Assembly: GCF_013179285.1 (NCBI RefSeq)
Contig: NZ_WVNW01000001.1
Span: 558,001 to 622,000, forward strand
Source of the DNA: Roseobacter sp. HKCCD6576-2
GTDB taxonomy: Bacteria > Pseudomonadota > Alphaproteobacteria > Rhodobacterales > Rhodobacteraceae
Length of the DNA stretch: 64,000 bases
Direction of reading: 5' to 3'
Under the pieces are notes generated by a model that was not told the origin of the DNA, made no database searches, and saw nothing but the letters and a program-made list of their open reading frames with translations. Below are positions 17,145 through 25,721 of the stretch, piece by piece; within the stretch, counting starts at the first letter, position 1, and every line of letters begins with the position of its first letter. The position numbers were made by a program, and so were the translations under genes.

Positions 17145-18293
17145 GTGCTGACCCCGAAAATTGAAATTGAGTTGTCCGAGATGATTTCGGGCGCGACCGG
17201 GCCGCTGCGCGTGCAAGGCGGCGGGACGCGGCCGATTGGTAAGCCGGTGATCGGAGAAGGCCTCTCGACGGCGGGTCTGAGCGGGATCGAGCTTTATGAA
17301 CCGGGTGCGTTGACCATCGTTGTGAAAGCTGGAACCCCGCTGGCCGAGGTTGAGGCGGCCTTGGCGGCGGAAAACCAACGGCTGCCCTTTGAACCGATGG
17401 ATCATCGGGCCCTGCTTGGAACCAGCGGCACGCCGACTGTTGGCGGGATGGTGGCGGCCAATATATCCGGGCCGCGACGGATCCAGGCCGGGGCGTGTCG
17501 TGACAGCTTGATCGGTGTGCGGTTCGTGGATGGCACGGGCCGGATCGTGAAAAATGGCGGTCGGGTGATGAAGAACGTCACCGGCTATGATTTGGTCAAG
17601 CTGATGGCTGGGAGCTATGGCACGCTTGGGGTGTTGACCGAGGTGAGTTTCAAAGTGTTGCCGGGGGTCGCGGCGACCGCTTGTCTGCTTTTGAAAGGGT
17701 TGGACGACACGGCGGCGGTGTCGGCGATGGCGGTGGCGCTTGGGTCCCCATTTGAAGTGTCCGGCGCGGCGCATACGCCCAAGGGCCTTGATGGCTCGCC
17801 GGTTACGATGATCCGGATTGAAGGCTTTGAGGCCTCGGTGGCCTATCGGGCGGCGGAGCTGCAGAAGATCTTGGCGCGGTTCGGCGAGGCTGACGTCGAA
17901 ACGGGCTTGGCGGGTGACAGTGGCGGATTTGGCACCGATGCGGGCTGGGCCTGGGTGCGCGATGTGACGGGTCTGGCCGAGCAAGCCGGGGATGTCTGGC
18001 GGGTGTCGGTCAAGCCGTCGGATGCGCCAGAACTGGTCTCGCGGATGGGGGCGCTGGACGTACTCTATGATTGGGGCGGCGGTTTGGTCTGGGCGTTGAT
18101 GCCTCCGGGGACCGATTTGCGGGCCAAGCTCGGCGATGTGCCAGGTCATGCGACATTGATCCGCGCGGCAGAGGACACCAAGGCGCGACTGCCCGTGTTC
18201 CAGCCGGAGGCAGCGCCAATTGCGGCTTTGTCAGCGGGATTGCGCGAGAAGTTCGACCCGCGCGGCATCTTGAACCAAGGGTTGATGTCATGA
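17145..18293 (+). CDS. glcE: Glycolate oxidase, FAD-binding subunit GlcE
   Basis: Second flavin-binding subunit of the glycolate dehydrogenase complex; 382 residues with a PCMH-type FAD domain (VQGGGTRP at 23-30, GTSGTPTVGGMVAANISGP near 90-108, KNVTGYDLVKLMAGSYGTLG near 143-163). The GTG at 17145 is the only sensible start and follows GAAGGACAGGCCC. It is 72 bases from glcD and overlaps a 36-codon ORF by four bases (ATGA). Shorter than GlcD because the C-terminal oxidase domain is reduced, as usual in GlcE. Confidence 0.93.
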   Translation: MLTPKIEIELSEMISGATGPLRVQGGGTRPIGKPVIGEGLSTAGLSGIELYEPGALTIVVKAGTPLAEVEAALAAENQRLPFEPMDHRALLGTSGTPTVGGMVAANISGPRRIQAGACRDSLIGVRFVDGTGRIVKNGGRVMKNVTGYDLVKLMAGSYGTLGVLTEVSFKVLPGVAATACLLLKGLDDTAAVSAMAVALGSPFEVSGAAHTPKGLDGSPVTMIRIEGFEASVAYRAAELQKILARFGEADVETGLAGDSGGFGTDAGWAWVRDVTGLAEQAGDVWRVSVKPSDAPELVSRMGALDVLYDWGGGLVWALMPPGTDLRAKLGDVPGHATLIRAAEDTKARLPVFQPEAAPIAALSAGLREKFDPRGILNQGLMS

Positions 18294-18400
18294 GCGGCCG
18301 CAGATCGAGGATGTGCTTTCACCCGACGCCAAACGGCGGCTCATGCCATGGGGCGACCAATGCGAAACGGCTGGGCCGTAGAGATAGGCAGATGATCTAA
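18290..18400 (+). CDS. Possible 36-residue ORF between glcE and glcF
   Basis: ATG at 18290 overlaps the glcE stop (ATGA), an AAGGG lies nine bases upstream, and the TAA at 18398-18400 overlaps the glcF ATG (TAATG). The product is basic and has two cysteines (MCFHPTPNGGSCHG, then a Lys/Arg-rich tail). It fills the gap exactly, so ribosomes could pass from glcE through it into glcF. I recognise no family; it may be a real small protein or simply a translational bridge. Confidence 0.4.
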   Translation: MSGRRSRMCFHPTPNGGSCHGATNAKRLGRRDRQMI

Positions 18401-19722
18401 TGCAGACAACCTTCACACCCGAACAGCTGCTGGACCCGGCCACGGCGCGATCAAATGAGATTCTGCGTTCTTGTGTGCATTGCGGATTTTGCACCGCGAC
18501 CTGCCCGACCTATCAGGTTTTGGGCGACGAGTTGGATAGCCCCAGGGGGCGGATATATCTTATAAAAGATATGTTGGAGAATGACCGGCCAGCGGATGAG
18601 AAGACGGTCAAACATATCGACCGCTGCCTAAGCTGCCTGGCCTGCATGACCACCTGCCCATCCGGTGTGCATTACATGCATCTGGTCGATCATGCGCGTG
18701 AGTATATCGAGCAAACCTATAAACGACCCTTCACGGATCGGGCGTTGCGTTGGATTTTGGCGCGGATTCTGCCCTATCCGACCCGATTCCGGCTTGCGCT
18801 TTTGGGGGCAAAGATCGGGCGGCCCTTTGCGTCTTTGATGCCGGATGCGCGGTTGAAGGCGATGCTTGAAATGGCGCCGAAAACGATCCCGCCGGTAAGC
18901 CGCAATGACGACCCGCAAGTGTTTCCTGCGGAAGGGGAGCGGAAGATGCGGGTGGCGCTGATGACGGGCTGCGCGCAGCGGGCGCTGAATACCGATATCA
19001 ATGACGCGACGATCCGGCTTCTGACGCGGCTCGGCTGCGATGTGGTGATTGCCGAGGGGCAGGGGTGCTGCGGGGCACTGACCCACCACATGGGCAAGAC
19101 CAAAGAAAGCCATGCGACGGCGGCGAAGAACATTCGGGCCTGGAGCCGGGAGATGACGGGCGAGGGGCTGGACGCTGTCGTCATTAACACCAGCGGATGC
19201 GGCACGACCGTCAAGGATTACGGGCATATCTTCCGCAACGAGGCTTTGGCGGAGCAGGCCAAGGCGGTGAGCGAGATTGCTATGGATGTCTCTGAAATGT
19301 TGATGAAACTCGACCTGCCCGAAGGGGCGGACAAAGAGTTGACCATCGCCTATCACGCCGCGTGTTCCTTGCAGCATGGGCAGCAGATTAAGACCTATCC
19401 CAAGGATCTGTTGAAGCGGGCGGGGTTCAATGTCGTGGAACCAGCGGACAGCCATCTGTGCTGCGGCTCGGCGGGGACCTATAATCTGATGCAGCCGGAG
19501 ATTTCGAAACAGCTCAAGGACCGCAAGGTGCAAACGCTGGAGGCGAAAAATCCCGACATCATCGCGGCGGGGAATATCGGCTGCATGATGCAGATCGGCG
19601 GCGGTACGGAGGTTCCGATTGTCCATACCGTGGAACTGCTCGATTGGGCCACGGGCGGGCCGAAACCCCCGGCTTTGACGGTCGAGAGGACGTCCGGCCC
19701 CGCGGTTCCGATATTGCGCTGA
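18400..19722 (+). CDS. glcF: Glycolate oxidase, iron-sulfur subunit GlcF
   Basis: Electron-transfer subunit of glycolate dehydrogenase. 440 residues: two [4Fe-4S] motifs, CVHCGFCTATCP (Cys 25, 28, 31, 35) and CLSCLACMTTCP (Cys 76, 79, 82, 86), followed by two CCG heterodisulfide-reductase-like domains (GCCGALTHH and LCCGSAGTY). The ATG sits in TAATG with the preceding small ORF, suggesting translational coupling. It carries electrons from the GlcD/E flavins to the quinone pool. Confidence 0.95.
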   Translation: MQTTFTPEQLLDPATARSNEILRSCVHCGFCTATCPTYQVLGDELDSPRGRIYLIKDMLENDRPADEKTVKHIDRCLSCLACMTTCPSGVHYMHLVDHAREYIEQTYKRPFTDRALRWILARILPYPTRFRLALLGAKIGRPFASLMPDARLKAMLEMAPKTIPPVSRNDDPQVFPAEGERKMRVALMTGCAQRALNTDINDATIRLLTRLGCDVVIAEGQGCCGALTHHMGKTKESHATAAKNIRAWSREMTGEGLDAVVINTSGCGTTVKDYGHIFRNEALAEQAKAVSEIAMDVSEMLMKLDLPEGADKELTIAYHAACSLQHGQQIKTYPKDLLKRAGFNVVEPADSHLCCGSAGTYNLMQPEISKQLKDRKVQTLEAKNPDIIAAGNIGCMMQIGGGTEVPIVHTVELLDWATGGPKPPALTVERTSGPAVPILR

Positions 19723-19751
19723 TCGGTCGCCCCTGACGAAATTGAGCACCT

Positions 19752-19804
19752 CGGGCGCACACCTTTTGATCCGGGCATCGCCCGGGTCAACGGTGCGCGC
19801 CGGG
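19752..19804. other. Long two-part hairpin after glcF
   Basis: TTGATCCGGGC (19766-19776) pairs with GCCCGGGTCAA (19780-19790) around ATC with one wobble, and flanking GGCGCACACC (19754-19763) pairs with GGTGCGCGCC (19792-19801) with one mismatch. The total is about 21 base pairs. It sits 30 bases past the glcF stop. No T-run follows on either strand, so it is a candidate 3'-end stabiliser or Rho-type end rather than a canonical terminator. Confidence 0.5.
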
Positions 19805-19875
19805 TGCATATATGGGCCTCAATTTCGCCCCAGTATCCCGATAAACGCCGGGTCGGTTTTGCTTGGAGGCCGGTC

Positions 19876-20724
19876 ATGGCGCGTCTTTTTAAGGCATTTG
19901 GTCTATGTTTTATTGTTGGCTCAGGCGCTTGGGCGCAAGGGCTGCAACTGCCCACTATTGAGCCGGACACCACGTTGCGCCCATTGCAAACGGCGGATGA
20001 GTTGCGCGGGTGGGAGGCCATTGGCCGGTTAGACACAGGCACCGGGTTTTGCACAGCAACCTTGATCGCGCCCGATCTGGTTCTGACGGCGGCGCATTGT
20101 CTGTTCGATGAGACAGATGGGACGGTGACACGGAGCCCGGACGCAATCTTGTCGTTCAACGCGGGTCTTCGCAACGGGCGTGTTGTGGCGCAACGCGGTG
20201 TGAAGCAGACGATCCTGCATCCCGAATACACCTATGGCAGCCCCGAAGATTTGGGGCGTATCCGGGTCGATATGGCGCTTCTGCAATTGGACCGCGAGAT
20301 ACCTGAGCAGATGATCCGCCCCATGGCCACACGTGGCAGCGTGGAAACCGGTGATGTGGTGCAGGTTGTGTCCTATGGCCGGGATCGGGAGGAGTTCGCG
20401 TCACTTGAAGATGATTGCGAGGTCTTGGCCGATGATCCTGGCGTCTTGGTCCTGTCTTGTTCGGTCGTGCAGGGGTCTTCCGGGTCGCCCGTGATGGTGA
20501 ACCGCGATGGGCAGATGAATGTCGTCTCCGTGGTCTCGGCCACGGCGGATTGGCGGAATGATCCCGTAGCGTTGTCAGCCGAGTTGCAAGGCGAGTTGGT
20601 GGTTCTGTTGGACCTTCTCGACCGGTCGAATGCGCAATTTGTCCGCTCTCTGCCGCAGGTGCGCAGCCTTTCAGGCGCGAATGATGGGCGCGAAAGCTCG
20701 GGCGCGCGGTTTGTGCGGCCTTGA
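19876..20724 (+). CDS. Secreted trypsin-like serine protease
   Basis: 282 residues, S1 chymotrypsin fold, with a signal peptide (MARLFKAFGLCFIVGSGAWA). The catalytic triad is visible: H74 in TAAHC, D132 in VDMALLQL and S202 in GSSGSP. Cysteines at 59/75 and 181/195 can form the usual disulfides. The ATG at 19876 has TTGGAGG nine bases upstream; the longer frame would bury the signal peptide. Likely periplasmic or secreted; no PDZ domain, so not DegP-like. Target unknown. Confidence 0.88.
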   Translation: MARLFKAFGLCFIVGSGAWAQGLQLPTIEPDTTLRPLQTADELRGWEAIGRLDTGTGFCTATLIAPDLVLTAAHCLFDETDGTVTRSPDAILSFNAGLRNGRVVAQRGVKQTILHPEYTYGSPEDLGRIRVDMALLQLDREIPEQMIRPMATRGSVETGDVVQVVSYGRDREEFASLEDDCEVLADDPGVLVLSCSVVQGSSGSPVMVNRDGQMNVVSVVSATADWRNDPVALSAELQGELVVLLDLLDRSNAQFVRSLPQVRSLSGANDGRESSGARFVRP

Positions 20725-20730
20725 GCCGGT

Positions 20731-20759
20731 CTTGAAACGTCGAAGATCCTTCCACACAT
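20731..20759 (+). promoter_or_regulatory. Candidate sigma-32 (RpoH) promoter of hsp20
   Basis: CTTGAAA at 20731-20737, then 14 bases, then CCACACAT at 20752-20759. This is close to the heat-shock consensus CTTGAAA / CCCCATNT with normal spacing. Transcription from it would leave a leader of about 100 bases before hsp20. Confidence 0.6.
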
Positions 20760-20770
20760 GAAGGCTGTCG

Positions 20771-20864
20771 CGGTGCCCAATTGGGGCCGGGATACTCACC
20801 AATGGGCGGGTCCGATCCTGGACCGTCCGATCTGATTGTTGTCGCTCAAATGGAGGATAACCCT
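20771..20864 (+). promoter_or_regulatory. Candidate ROSE-like RNA thermometer in the hsp20 leader
   Basis: The leader holds successive hairpins: GCCC-AATT-GGG(G)C near 20774-20787, then GGTCC-GATCCT-GGACC at 20809-20824. Closest to the start, TCGCT (20842-20846) stands opposite the ribosome site in GGAGGATA (AGGA at 20854-20857), eight bases before the ATG. U(U/C)GCU pairing with the Shine-Dalgarno AGGA is the hallmark of ROSE elements, which control small heat-shock genes in alphaproteobacteria. The fold was judged by eye. Confidence 0.5.
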
Positions 20865-21326
20865 ATGCGCACCTATGATTTGTCGCCCCTTTACCGGGCA
20901 ACCGTTGGCTTTGACCGGATGGCCGACCTTTTGGACCGGGTGATGACCCAAGATGTGGGTAGCAGCACCTACCCCCCGTACAATATCGAAAAGACCGATG
21001 AAGATGCCTATCGCATCTCGATCGCCGTTGCAGGCTTTACCGATGAAGAGTTGAGTGTTGAACAGCGCGAAACCGAGTTGGTCGTTGCAGCGCGTAAGGC
21101 GAAAGATGAGACCAAGCGGACCTATTTGCACCGCGGTATTGCAACGCGCGCGTTTGAAAAGCGCTTCCAACTGGCGGACCATGTGCGTGTGACGGGAGCC
21201 TCGAATGAGGCCGGTATGCTGCATGTGGATCTGGTGCGGGAAGTGCCGGAGGCGCTCAAGCCGCGGCAGATCGCGATCAACGCGACCGCTCCCAAAGCGA
21301 TTGATGCGGAGCCGGTTGAGGCCTAA
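20865..21326 (+). CDS. hsp20: Small heat-shock protein, Hsp20/IbpA type
   Basis: 153-residue ATP-independent chaperone that holds unfolding proteins. The alpha-crystallin domain spans about 38-130 with YPPYNIE, ISIAVAGF and YLHRGIATRAFEKRFQLADHV, the IbpA-class signature. The ATG at 20865 is preceded by GGAGG; earlier in-frame ATGs lie inside the structured leader. It has a sigma-32-like promoter, a probable RNA thermometer and its own intrinsic terminator, so it is a monocistronic heat-shock unit. Confidence 0.93.
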   Translation: MRTYDLSPLYRATVGFDRMADLLDRVMTQDVGSSTYPPYNIEKTDEDAYRISIAVAGFTDEELSVEQRETELVVAARKAKDETKRTYLHRGIATRAFEKRFQLADHVRVTGASNEAGMLHVDLVREVPEALKPRQIAINATAPKAIDAEPVEA

Positions 21327-21350
21327 GCCCTAGCTTTGTTATGATTTGAG

Positions 21351-21374
21351 CGCAGCCCGTTCGGGCTGCGTTTT
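21351..21374 (+). terminator. Intrinsic terminator of hsp20
   Basis: CGCAGCCCG (21351-21359) pairs with CGGGCTGCG (21362-21370) around TT, followed directly by TTTT. It starts 24 bases after the hsp20 stop and abuts the stop of the convergent MFS gene. Confidence 0.85.
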
Positions 21375-22549
21375 CAGTTGCGCAGGAGCCGGTTTAGGAG
21401 AACCGCGCCGGCCAGTGGTGCCAGGACACAAAGGATCAAGACGGGGCCATATCCCGCCAATCCAAAAAGGGCCGCGCCCAAAAACGGCGCCAGCGCGAAA
21501 AGCAGTAGATAAGGCGTTGCGACCGCGCCCGAGATGGCACCGAAATCGCGCTGACCAAAGACCTCGCGGGCGACGACCGGGCGCATGATGCCAACGACGC
21601 CATGACCTGCGCCCTGCAGAAAACCGAAGAGCAAGACCACCCCGGCGACCCACCCCGCCGCAGCCATCATCACAGCACCGAGCGCCACCGCGCCCATCGC
21701 GAGCTGCGCGATGCGGATGGCGGGGATATGCGGGCCAGCCGCCATCATCGCAATCCGGCCGATCACCTGCGAGGGGCCGATCAAGGCGGCTGCCAAGATC
21801 GCCAGATCGTCTGGCACACCTTGCGCCGCCATGATCGGGAGGAGATGGCTCACGAAAATGCCTAAGGTGAGGGCTGAGGCCGCAAAACCGATCGCCACGA
21901 GCCAGTATTCCGACCGGCGGAGGAGCCTTGCAGGCGGCGTCGCCACGTCTTCTGTTTCTTGTGGTTGGGCTGTGCGTGCGTCCCGTTCCAGACGGGTCGC
22001 GGCGAATACCGCGAGGGGCGCCGCAAGAACCAGATTCAGCGCCGCAAAGGCGTAGAGCGCCAACCGCCAGCCGCCGATCTCGGTCAGCCAATGGCTCAAC
22101 GGATACGCCAGGGTGCTGGCAAATCCGCCGACAAGCGTAATGGCTGTGATCGCTTGGCGTGCGGCGGGGCCCTTGGCGCGGGTGACGATCGCAAAGGTCG
22201 CCTCGTAGAGGGAGAGCCCCATGATAACGCCCATCGCAGCCCAAATTAGATAAAAGGCCCAAAGCGTCTCGATCCCCGTCAGCCCGAGCAGCAATCCCGC
22301 CCCCATCACCGTCCCCAGTGGCAGGCTAAGAGGCGCCGCGCCGCGATCAATCAGCCGCCCATAGAGCGGTGCCCCCAAGGCGTAGATCGCGATGGCCAGC
22401 GTGAAGGCGCCCATGATCTCCGGACTGCGCCAGCCGAACTCGGCCTGCCATTCAAGCACCAAGGCTGGAAAACTGTAAAACAATCCGGCCCAGACGGTGA
22501 TTTGCATCCCCATCAGGGCCAGAATGGCCGGATCGCGGATCAGGCGCAT
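21374..22549 (-). CDS. Major facilitator superfamily transporter
   Basis: 391-residue membrane protein with about twelve hydrophobic helices in two halves split by a polar loop near 180-210 (RLERDARTAQPQE). The loop-2/3 signature GAPLYGRLIDRG (about 59-70) is a form of the MFS G-x3-D-R motif. The architecture resembles MFS permeases for organic acids or efflux; the substrate cannot be predicted. Convergent with hsp20. The glycosyltransferase-like gene lies 22 bases upstream of its start in the same direction, so both may be co-transcribed. Confidence 0.85.
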   Translation of the reverse strand: MRLIRDPAILALMGMQITVWAGLFYSFPALVLEWQAEFGWRSPEIMGAFTLAIAIYALGAPLYGRLIDRGAAPLSLPLGTVMGAGLLLGLTGIETLWAFYLIWAAMGVIMGLSLYEATFAIVTRAKGPAARQAITAITLVGGFASTLAYPLSHWLTEIGGWRLALYAFAALNLVLAAPLAVFAATRLERDARTAQPQETEDVATPPARLLRRSEYWLVAIGFAASALTLGIFVSHLLPIMAAQGVPDDLAILAAALIGPSQVIGRIAMMAAGPHIPAIRIAQLAMGAVALGAVMMAAAGWVAGVVLLFGFLQGAGHGVVGIMRPVVAREVFGQRDFGAISGAVATPYLLLFALAPFLGAALFGLAGYGPVLILCVLAPLAGAVLLNRLLRN

Positions 22550-22571
22550 CGCCTGCCCCGCTGATTTGATG

Positions 22572-23444
22572 TCAGAACCATTGCCCCGGTTCCATCAATC
22601 CCAATTGCATCAACTGCTGCGATGACCAATGGAAGCGTGTCGATTTGTGCCAGCGGAAATCGGGCACATCATGACGCGAGCCGGGATTGGTGCGGAGCGC
22701 CTTGGCCACCCGAAAGGAACAGATGGTGGCTGAAAGCGAATGATGCCACGGGCACTCATAGGTGTTCATCTCTTCATCATTCAGCGTGTGATTTTCACGC
22801 AAGCGCAGCCCGGGGCGGGCCTGAAACAAGCCGACACGATCAATCTTGCGCTTTGGTTCTGGCACATGTTCCTCGAACCGCCAGCGCAGGCCGCCATAGA
22901 AGTTCAATTGACGCTCAAGGATCTGATCATCGGCATTGCGCCGGGTCGCGGCGTAGTAGCCGGAGCTGTCGATATGCGCGGTGTCGAGAGAGACACCGTT
23001 GGGATATGCTGTCAGATCGTCGGCATAGAGATCGATCACATAGGTTAGGATCGAGTTGCGCCGCTCCTCCATCGTGAAGGCGACAGCCTCGCCAATGCTG
23101 CGGTCTTCGCAAAACGGGAAGAAGAGAAACTCACCATTGTAGCAGTAATGCAGCCACTGCCCCGGCACTTTGTCGATCAAGGCATTGACCGCATCCTGCG
23201 CCGCCCCTTGTTGCCGGGTGCGATGGCGGATGACATCAATCTTGTCTGAAATCTCTGCCGGGTGATCCGGAAGTGCAATCTGATCCGGGGCCAGCAGAAT
23301 CACCCGACCAAAGCCAAGCTGAAGGCAGTGCATAACACTTGCCTCAACCTCGATCGCATCCTCGGCGACAATGACAGCGAAAGGGCCTTTGCCCATCGCG
23401 GAAGCTGGGGCGGCGCGGAACGCCTCAAGTGTCGGGTAAATCAT
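22572..23444 (-). CDS. Glycosyltransferase family 2-like protein
   Basis: 290 residues from ATG 23444 (MIYPTLEAFRAAP); the longer frame reaches into the miaB promoter region and is not protein-like. The N-terminal half looks like a Rossmann-type nucleotide-sugar domain (AVIVAEDAIEVEASVMHCL, FGRVILLAPD) and the segment WLHYCYNGEFLFFPFCED occupies the place of a GT-A D-x-D-like site. No membrane helix. Assigned to the GT2-like group by overall pattern only; acceptor and donor are unknown. Divergent from miaB. Confidence 0.5.
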   Translation of the reverse strand: MIYPTLEAFRAAPASAMGKGPFAVIVAEDAIEVEASVMHCLQLGFGRVILLAPDQIALPDHPAEISDKIDVIRHRTRQQGAAQDAVNALIDKVPGQWLHYCYNGEFLFFPFCEDRSIGEAVAFTMEERRNSILTYVIDLYADDLTAYPNGVSLDTAHIDSSGYYAATRRNADDQILERQLNFYGGLRWRFEEHVPEPKRKIDRVGLFQARPGLRLRENHTLNDEEMNTYECPWHHSLSATICSFRVAKALRTNPGSRHDVPDFRWHKSTRFHWSSQQLMQLGLMEPGQWF

Positions 23445-23581
23445 GCCTGTCTGCGGGGTTGGTCTTTGAAAAGCAGTGTGCCCGGCAATGGGTAAGATTG
23501 CAATTCCAATGGCTCGGCCCGTTGAAGGTCGCCCGCCCATGAGATATGGGCCAGGGCCAACACCCCGCAGGAGCCGCACCG

Positions 23582-24904
23582 ATGTCCGAGACCAAGAAGC
23601 TCTTTGTTAAAACCTATGGCTGTCAGATGAATGTCTATGATAGCGAGCGCATGGCCGAGGCTTTGGGCGCAAAGGGTTATGTGCAGACCGATCGCCCGGA
23701 TGATGCGGATATGATCCTGCTCAACACCTGCCATATCCGTGAGAAGGCGGCGGAGAAGGTCTATTCGGAATTGGGCCGGTTCAAACCCCTGCGCGAGGCC
23801 AATCCGGACCTGAAGATTGGCGTGGCCGGATGTGTGGCGCAGGCCGAAGGTGAGGAGATCATGCGCCGTCAGCCCATGGTTGATCTGGTTGTCGGGCCGC
23901 AAACCTATCACCGGCTGCCCGCGATGGTGGATACGCTGGCCGAGGGCGGCAAGGCGCTCGACACGGATTTCCCGGAAGAGGACAAATTCGCCCATCTGCC
24001 AAAGGGGCGCAAAGCGCCGCGCGGGCCAACTGCGTTTCTGACCGTGCAGGAGGGCTGCGATAAGTTTTGCGCCTTCTGTGTCGTGCCCTATACCCGCGGG
24101 GCGGAGGTTTCGCGCCCGGTTAAGCGCTTGTTGGGCGAGGCGCAAGACCTGGTCGAGCGCGGTGTCCGCGAGATCACGCTTCTGGGTCAGAACGTGAATG
24201 CCTATCACGGGCAAGGTCCCGAAGGGGCGGAATGGGGGTTGGCGCGGCTGATCCGCCGTTTGGCCGAAATCGACGGGTTGGAGCGTATCCGCTTCACCAC
24301 CTCGCACCCCAATGACATGGAAGACGACTTGATCGCCGCCCATGGAGATTGCGCCAAGTTGATGCCGTATCTGCATTTGCCGGTGCAGTCAGGGTCAGAC
24401 CGTATCTTGAAGGCGATGAACCGGAAGCACACGGCCGAGCACTATATTCGCCTGATCGAGCGCATCCGTGCGGCGCGCCCTGATCTGCTGCTCTCCGGCG
24501 ATTTCATCGTGGGCTTTCCAGGGGAGACCGAGGCGGATTTCCAGGCGACGCTCGATCTGGTTGCCGCGGTGGGTTATGGCCAAGCTTACTCTTTCAAATA
24601 CTCATCTCGACCCGGGACGCCCGCCGCCGAGCGCGCGCCCGTGGACCCGGATGAGGCAAGTGAGCGGCTCCAACGGCTTCAAGCGCTTCTGGGCCAGCAG
24701 CAACGTGCCGCCCAAGATGGCATGGTGGGCCGCGAGGTTTCGGTCTTGTTTGAAAAGCCTGGACGGTTGCCGGGGCAGATGGTCGGCAAATCCGAGTATC
24801 TGCATGCTGTCCATGTCGACGCGCCGGAGGCCCAACGAGGAGAGATCGCGCGCGTCAGAATCACGAACTCTGCGGCTAACTCTTTGGCGGGCGTGCTCCT
24901 TTGA
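23582..24904 (+). CDS. miaB: tRNA-2-methylthio-N6-dimethylallyladenosine synthase
   Basis: Radical-SAM methylthiotransferase that adds the methylthio group at A37 of tRNAs. 440 residues: UPF0004 domain with the auxiliary-cluster cysteines C14, C50 and C84, radical-SAM motif C159-x3-C163-x2-C166 ([16 protein letters not shown]), and a C-terminal TRAM domain. The ATG at 23582 follows AGGAG by nine bases. No miaA in the window. A 224-base gap separates it from the next gene. Confidence 0.96.
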   Translation: MSETKKLFVKTYGCQMNVYDSERMAEALGAKGYVQTDRPDDADMILLNTCHIREKAAEKVYSELGRFKPLREANPDLKIGVAGCVAQAEGEEIMRRQPMVDLVVGPQTYHRLPAMVDTLAEGGKALDTDFPEEDKFAHLPKGRKAPRGPTAFLTVQEGCDKFCAFCVVPYTRGAEVSRPVKRLLGEAQDLVERGVREITLLGQNVNAYHGQGPEGAEWGLARLIRRLAEIDGLERIRFTTSHPNDMEDDLIAAHGDCAKLMPYLHLPVQSGSDRILKAMNRKHTAEHYIRLIERIRAARPDLLLSGDFIVGFPGETEADFQATLDLVAAVGYGQAYSFKYSSRPGTPAAERAPVDPDEASERLQRLQALLGQQQRAAQDGMVGREVSVLFEKPGRLPGQMVGKSEYLHAVHVDAPEAQRGEIARVRITNSAANSLAGVLL

Positions 24905-25128
24905 CGCCGCCGCGTTGATTGACGTCGGCCCGGCAGAGGTGCGCGGTTAGCCAACGTTTTCCGAACAATGGCCCCAAGCGGTGGTGCAGTGTTTCCGTCT
25001 GGGGAACTATATTTAGTAAAATTGGCTTCACAAGATCACAAAACTTGCTATCCTCCTGCGAATAAATGGTGTTTTGCGCTGCGCTCTGCCAGGCGCGCTT
25101 TTAGCACAGAGAATTGGGGGATGCTGAC

Positions 25129-25716
25129 GTGGTTACACAACTCTCATCGGCTGTGGGGTCGATAGTCCGAACAACTTTGTATGGCGCCGCGCTGGGGGCG
25201 GTTGCGCTGTTTCTGCCGACCGGCGCCGCACAGGCGCAACAAAGCGCGACGATTACGGGCACGGTGGCGCCAACGATCTGGATTGATCCGGATGGCTGCC
25301 ACCATTGGGTCGCCGATGGTGGGATCGAAGGCTATATGGAAGGCCGGGTGAACCCGCAAAATGGGATGCCGGTGTGTATGGAGTTCAACACCTGCGCGGT
25401 GATGAATTCGGATGTGCTCTTCGCCACTGATAGCTCCCGGATCAGCCATGCAGGCCGCCGCGCGCTTGAGGATTTCTTCCGCGGTGCCGGGGCCTTCGCC
25501 TACGCGATTTATGGCCACACCGATAGCCGCGCATCGGATGAATACAACATCCGCCTGTCGCAGCGCCGTGCCGCCTCGGTGGCCAGTGTCGCCCGCTCCG
25601 TTGGGGCGCAGGTGGCGCGCGAGATCGGTTTTGGCGAGCGCCAGCCGGTCGCGCCAAACAATTCGGCTGCGAATATGCAGTTGAACCGTCGCGTTGAAAT
25701 CGTTTGCTACAGGTGA
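25129..25716 (+). CDS. OmpA-like envelope protein with an N-terminal DPDGC domain
   Basis: 195 residues from GTG 25129, with GGGGGA eight bases upstream (a TTG at 25114 would add five codons). Order: signal peptide to about residue 37 (ALGAVALFLPTGAAQA), a conserved 34-residue block at 50-83 (IDPDGCHHW, DGGIEGY, GMPVC), then an OmpA C-terminal peptidoglycan-binding domain at about 95-195 (YGHTDSRASDEYN, LSQRRA). The block recurs in the next gene. It likely tethers a periplasmic module to peptidoglycan. The 224 bases upstream hold an AT-rich stretch that may be its promoter. Confidence 0.82.
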   Translation: MVTQLSSAVGSIVRTTLYGAALGAVALFLPTGAAQAQQSATITGTVAPTIWIDPDGCHHWVADGGIEGYMEGRVNPQNGMPVCMEFNTCAVMNSDVLFATDSSRISHAGRRALEDFFRGAGAFAYAIYGHTDSRASDEYNIRLSQRRAASVASVARSVGAQVAREIGFGERQPVAPNNSAANMQLNRRVEIVCYR

Positions 25717-25721
25717 CCGCT

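Noticed and set aside
16065-18149. Very long minus-strand frame opposite glcD/glcE
   Set aside because: High-GC codon bias keeps antisense frames open; the plus strand carries clear GlcD and GlcE motifs and the antisense product has none.
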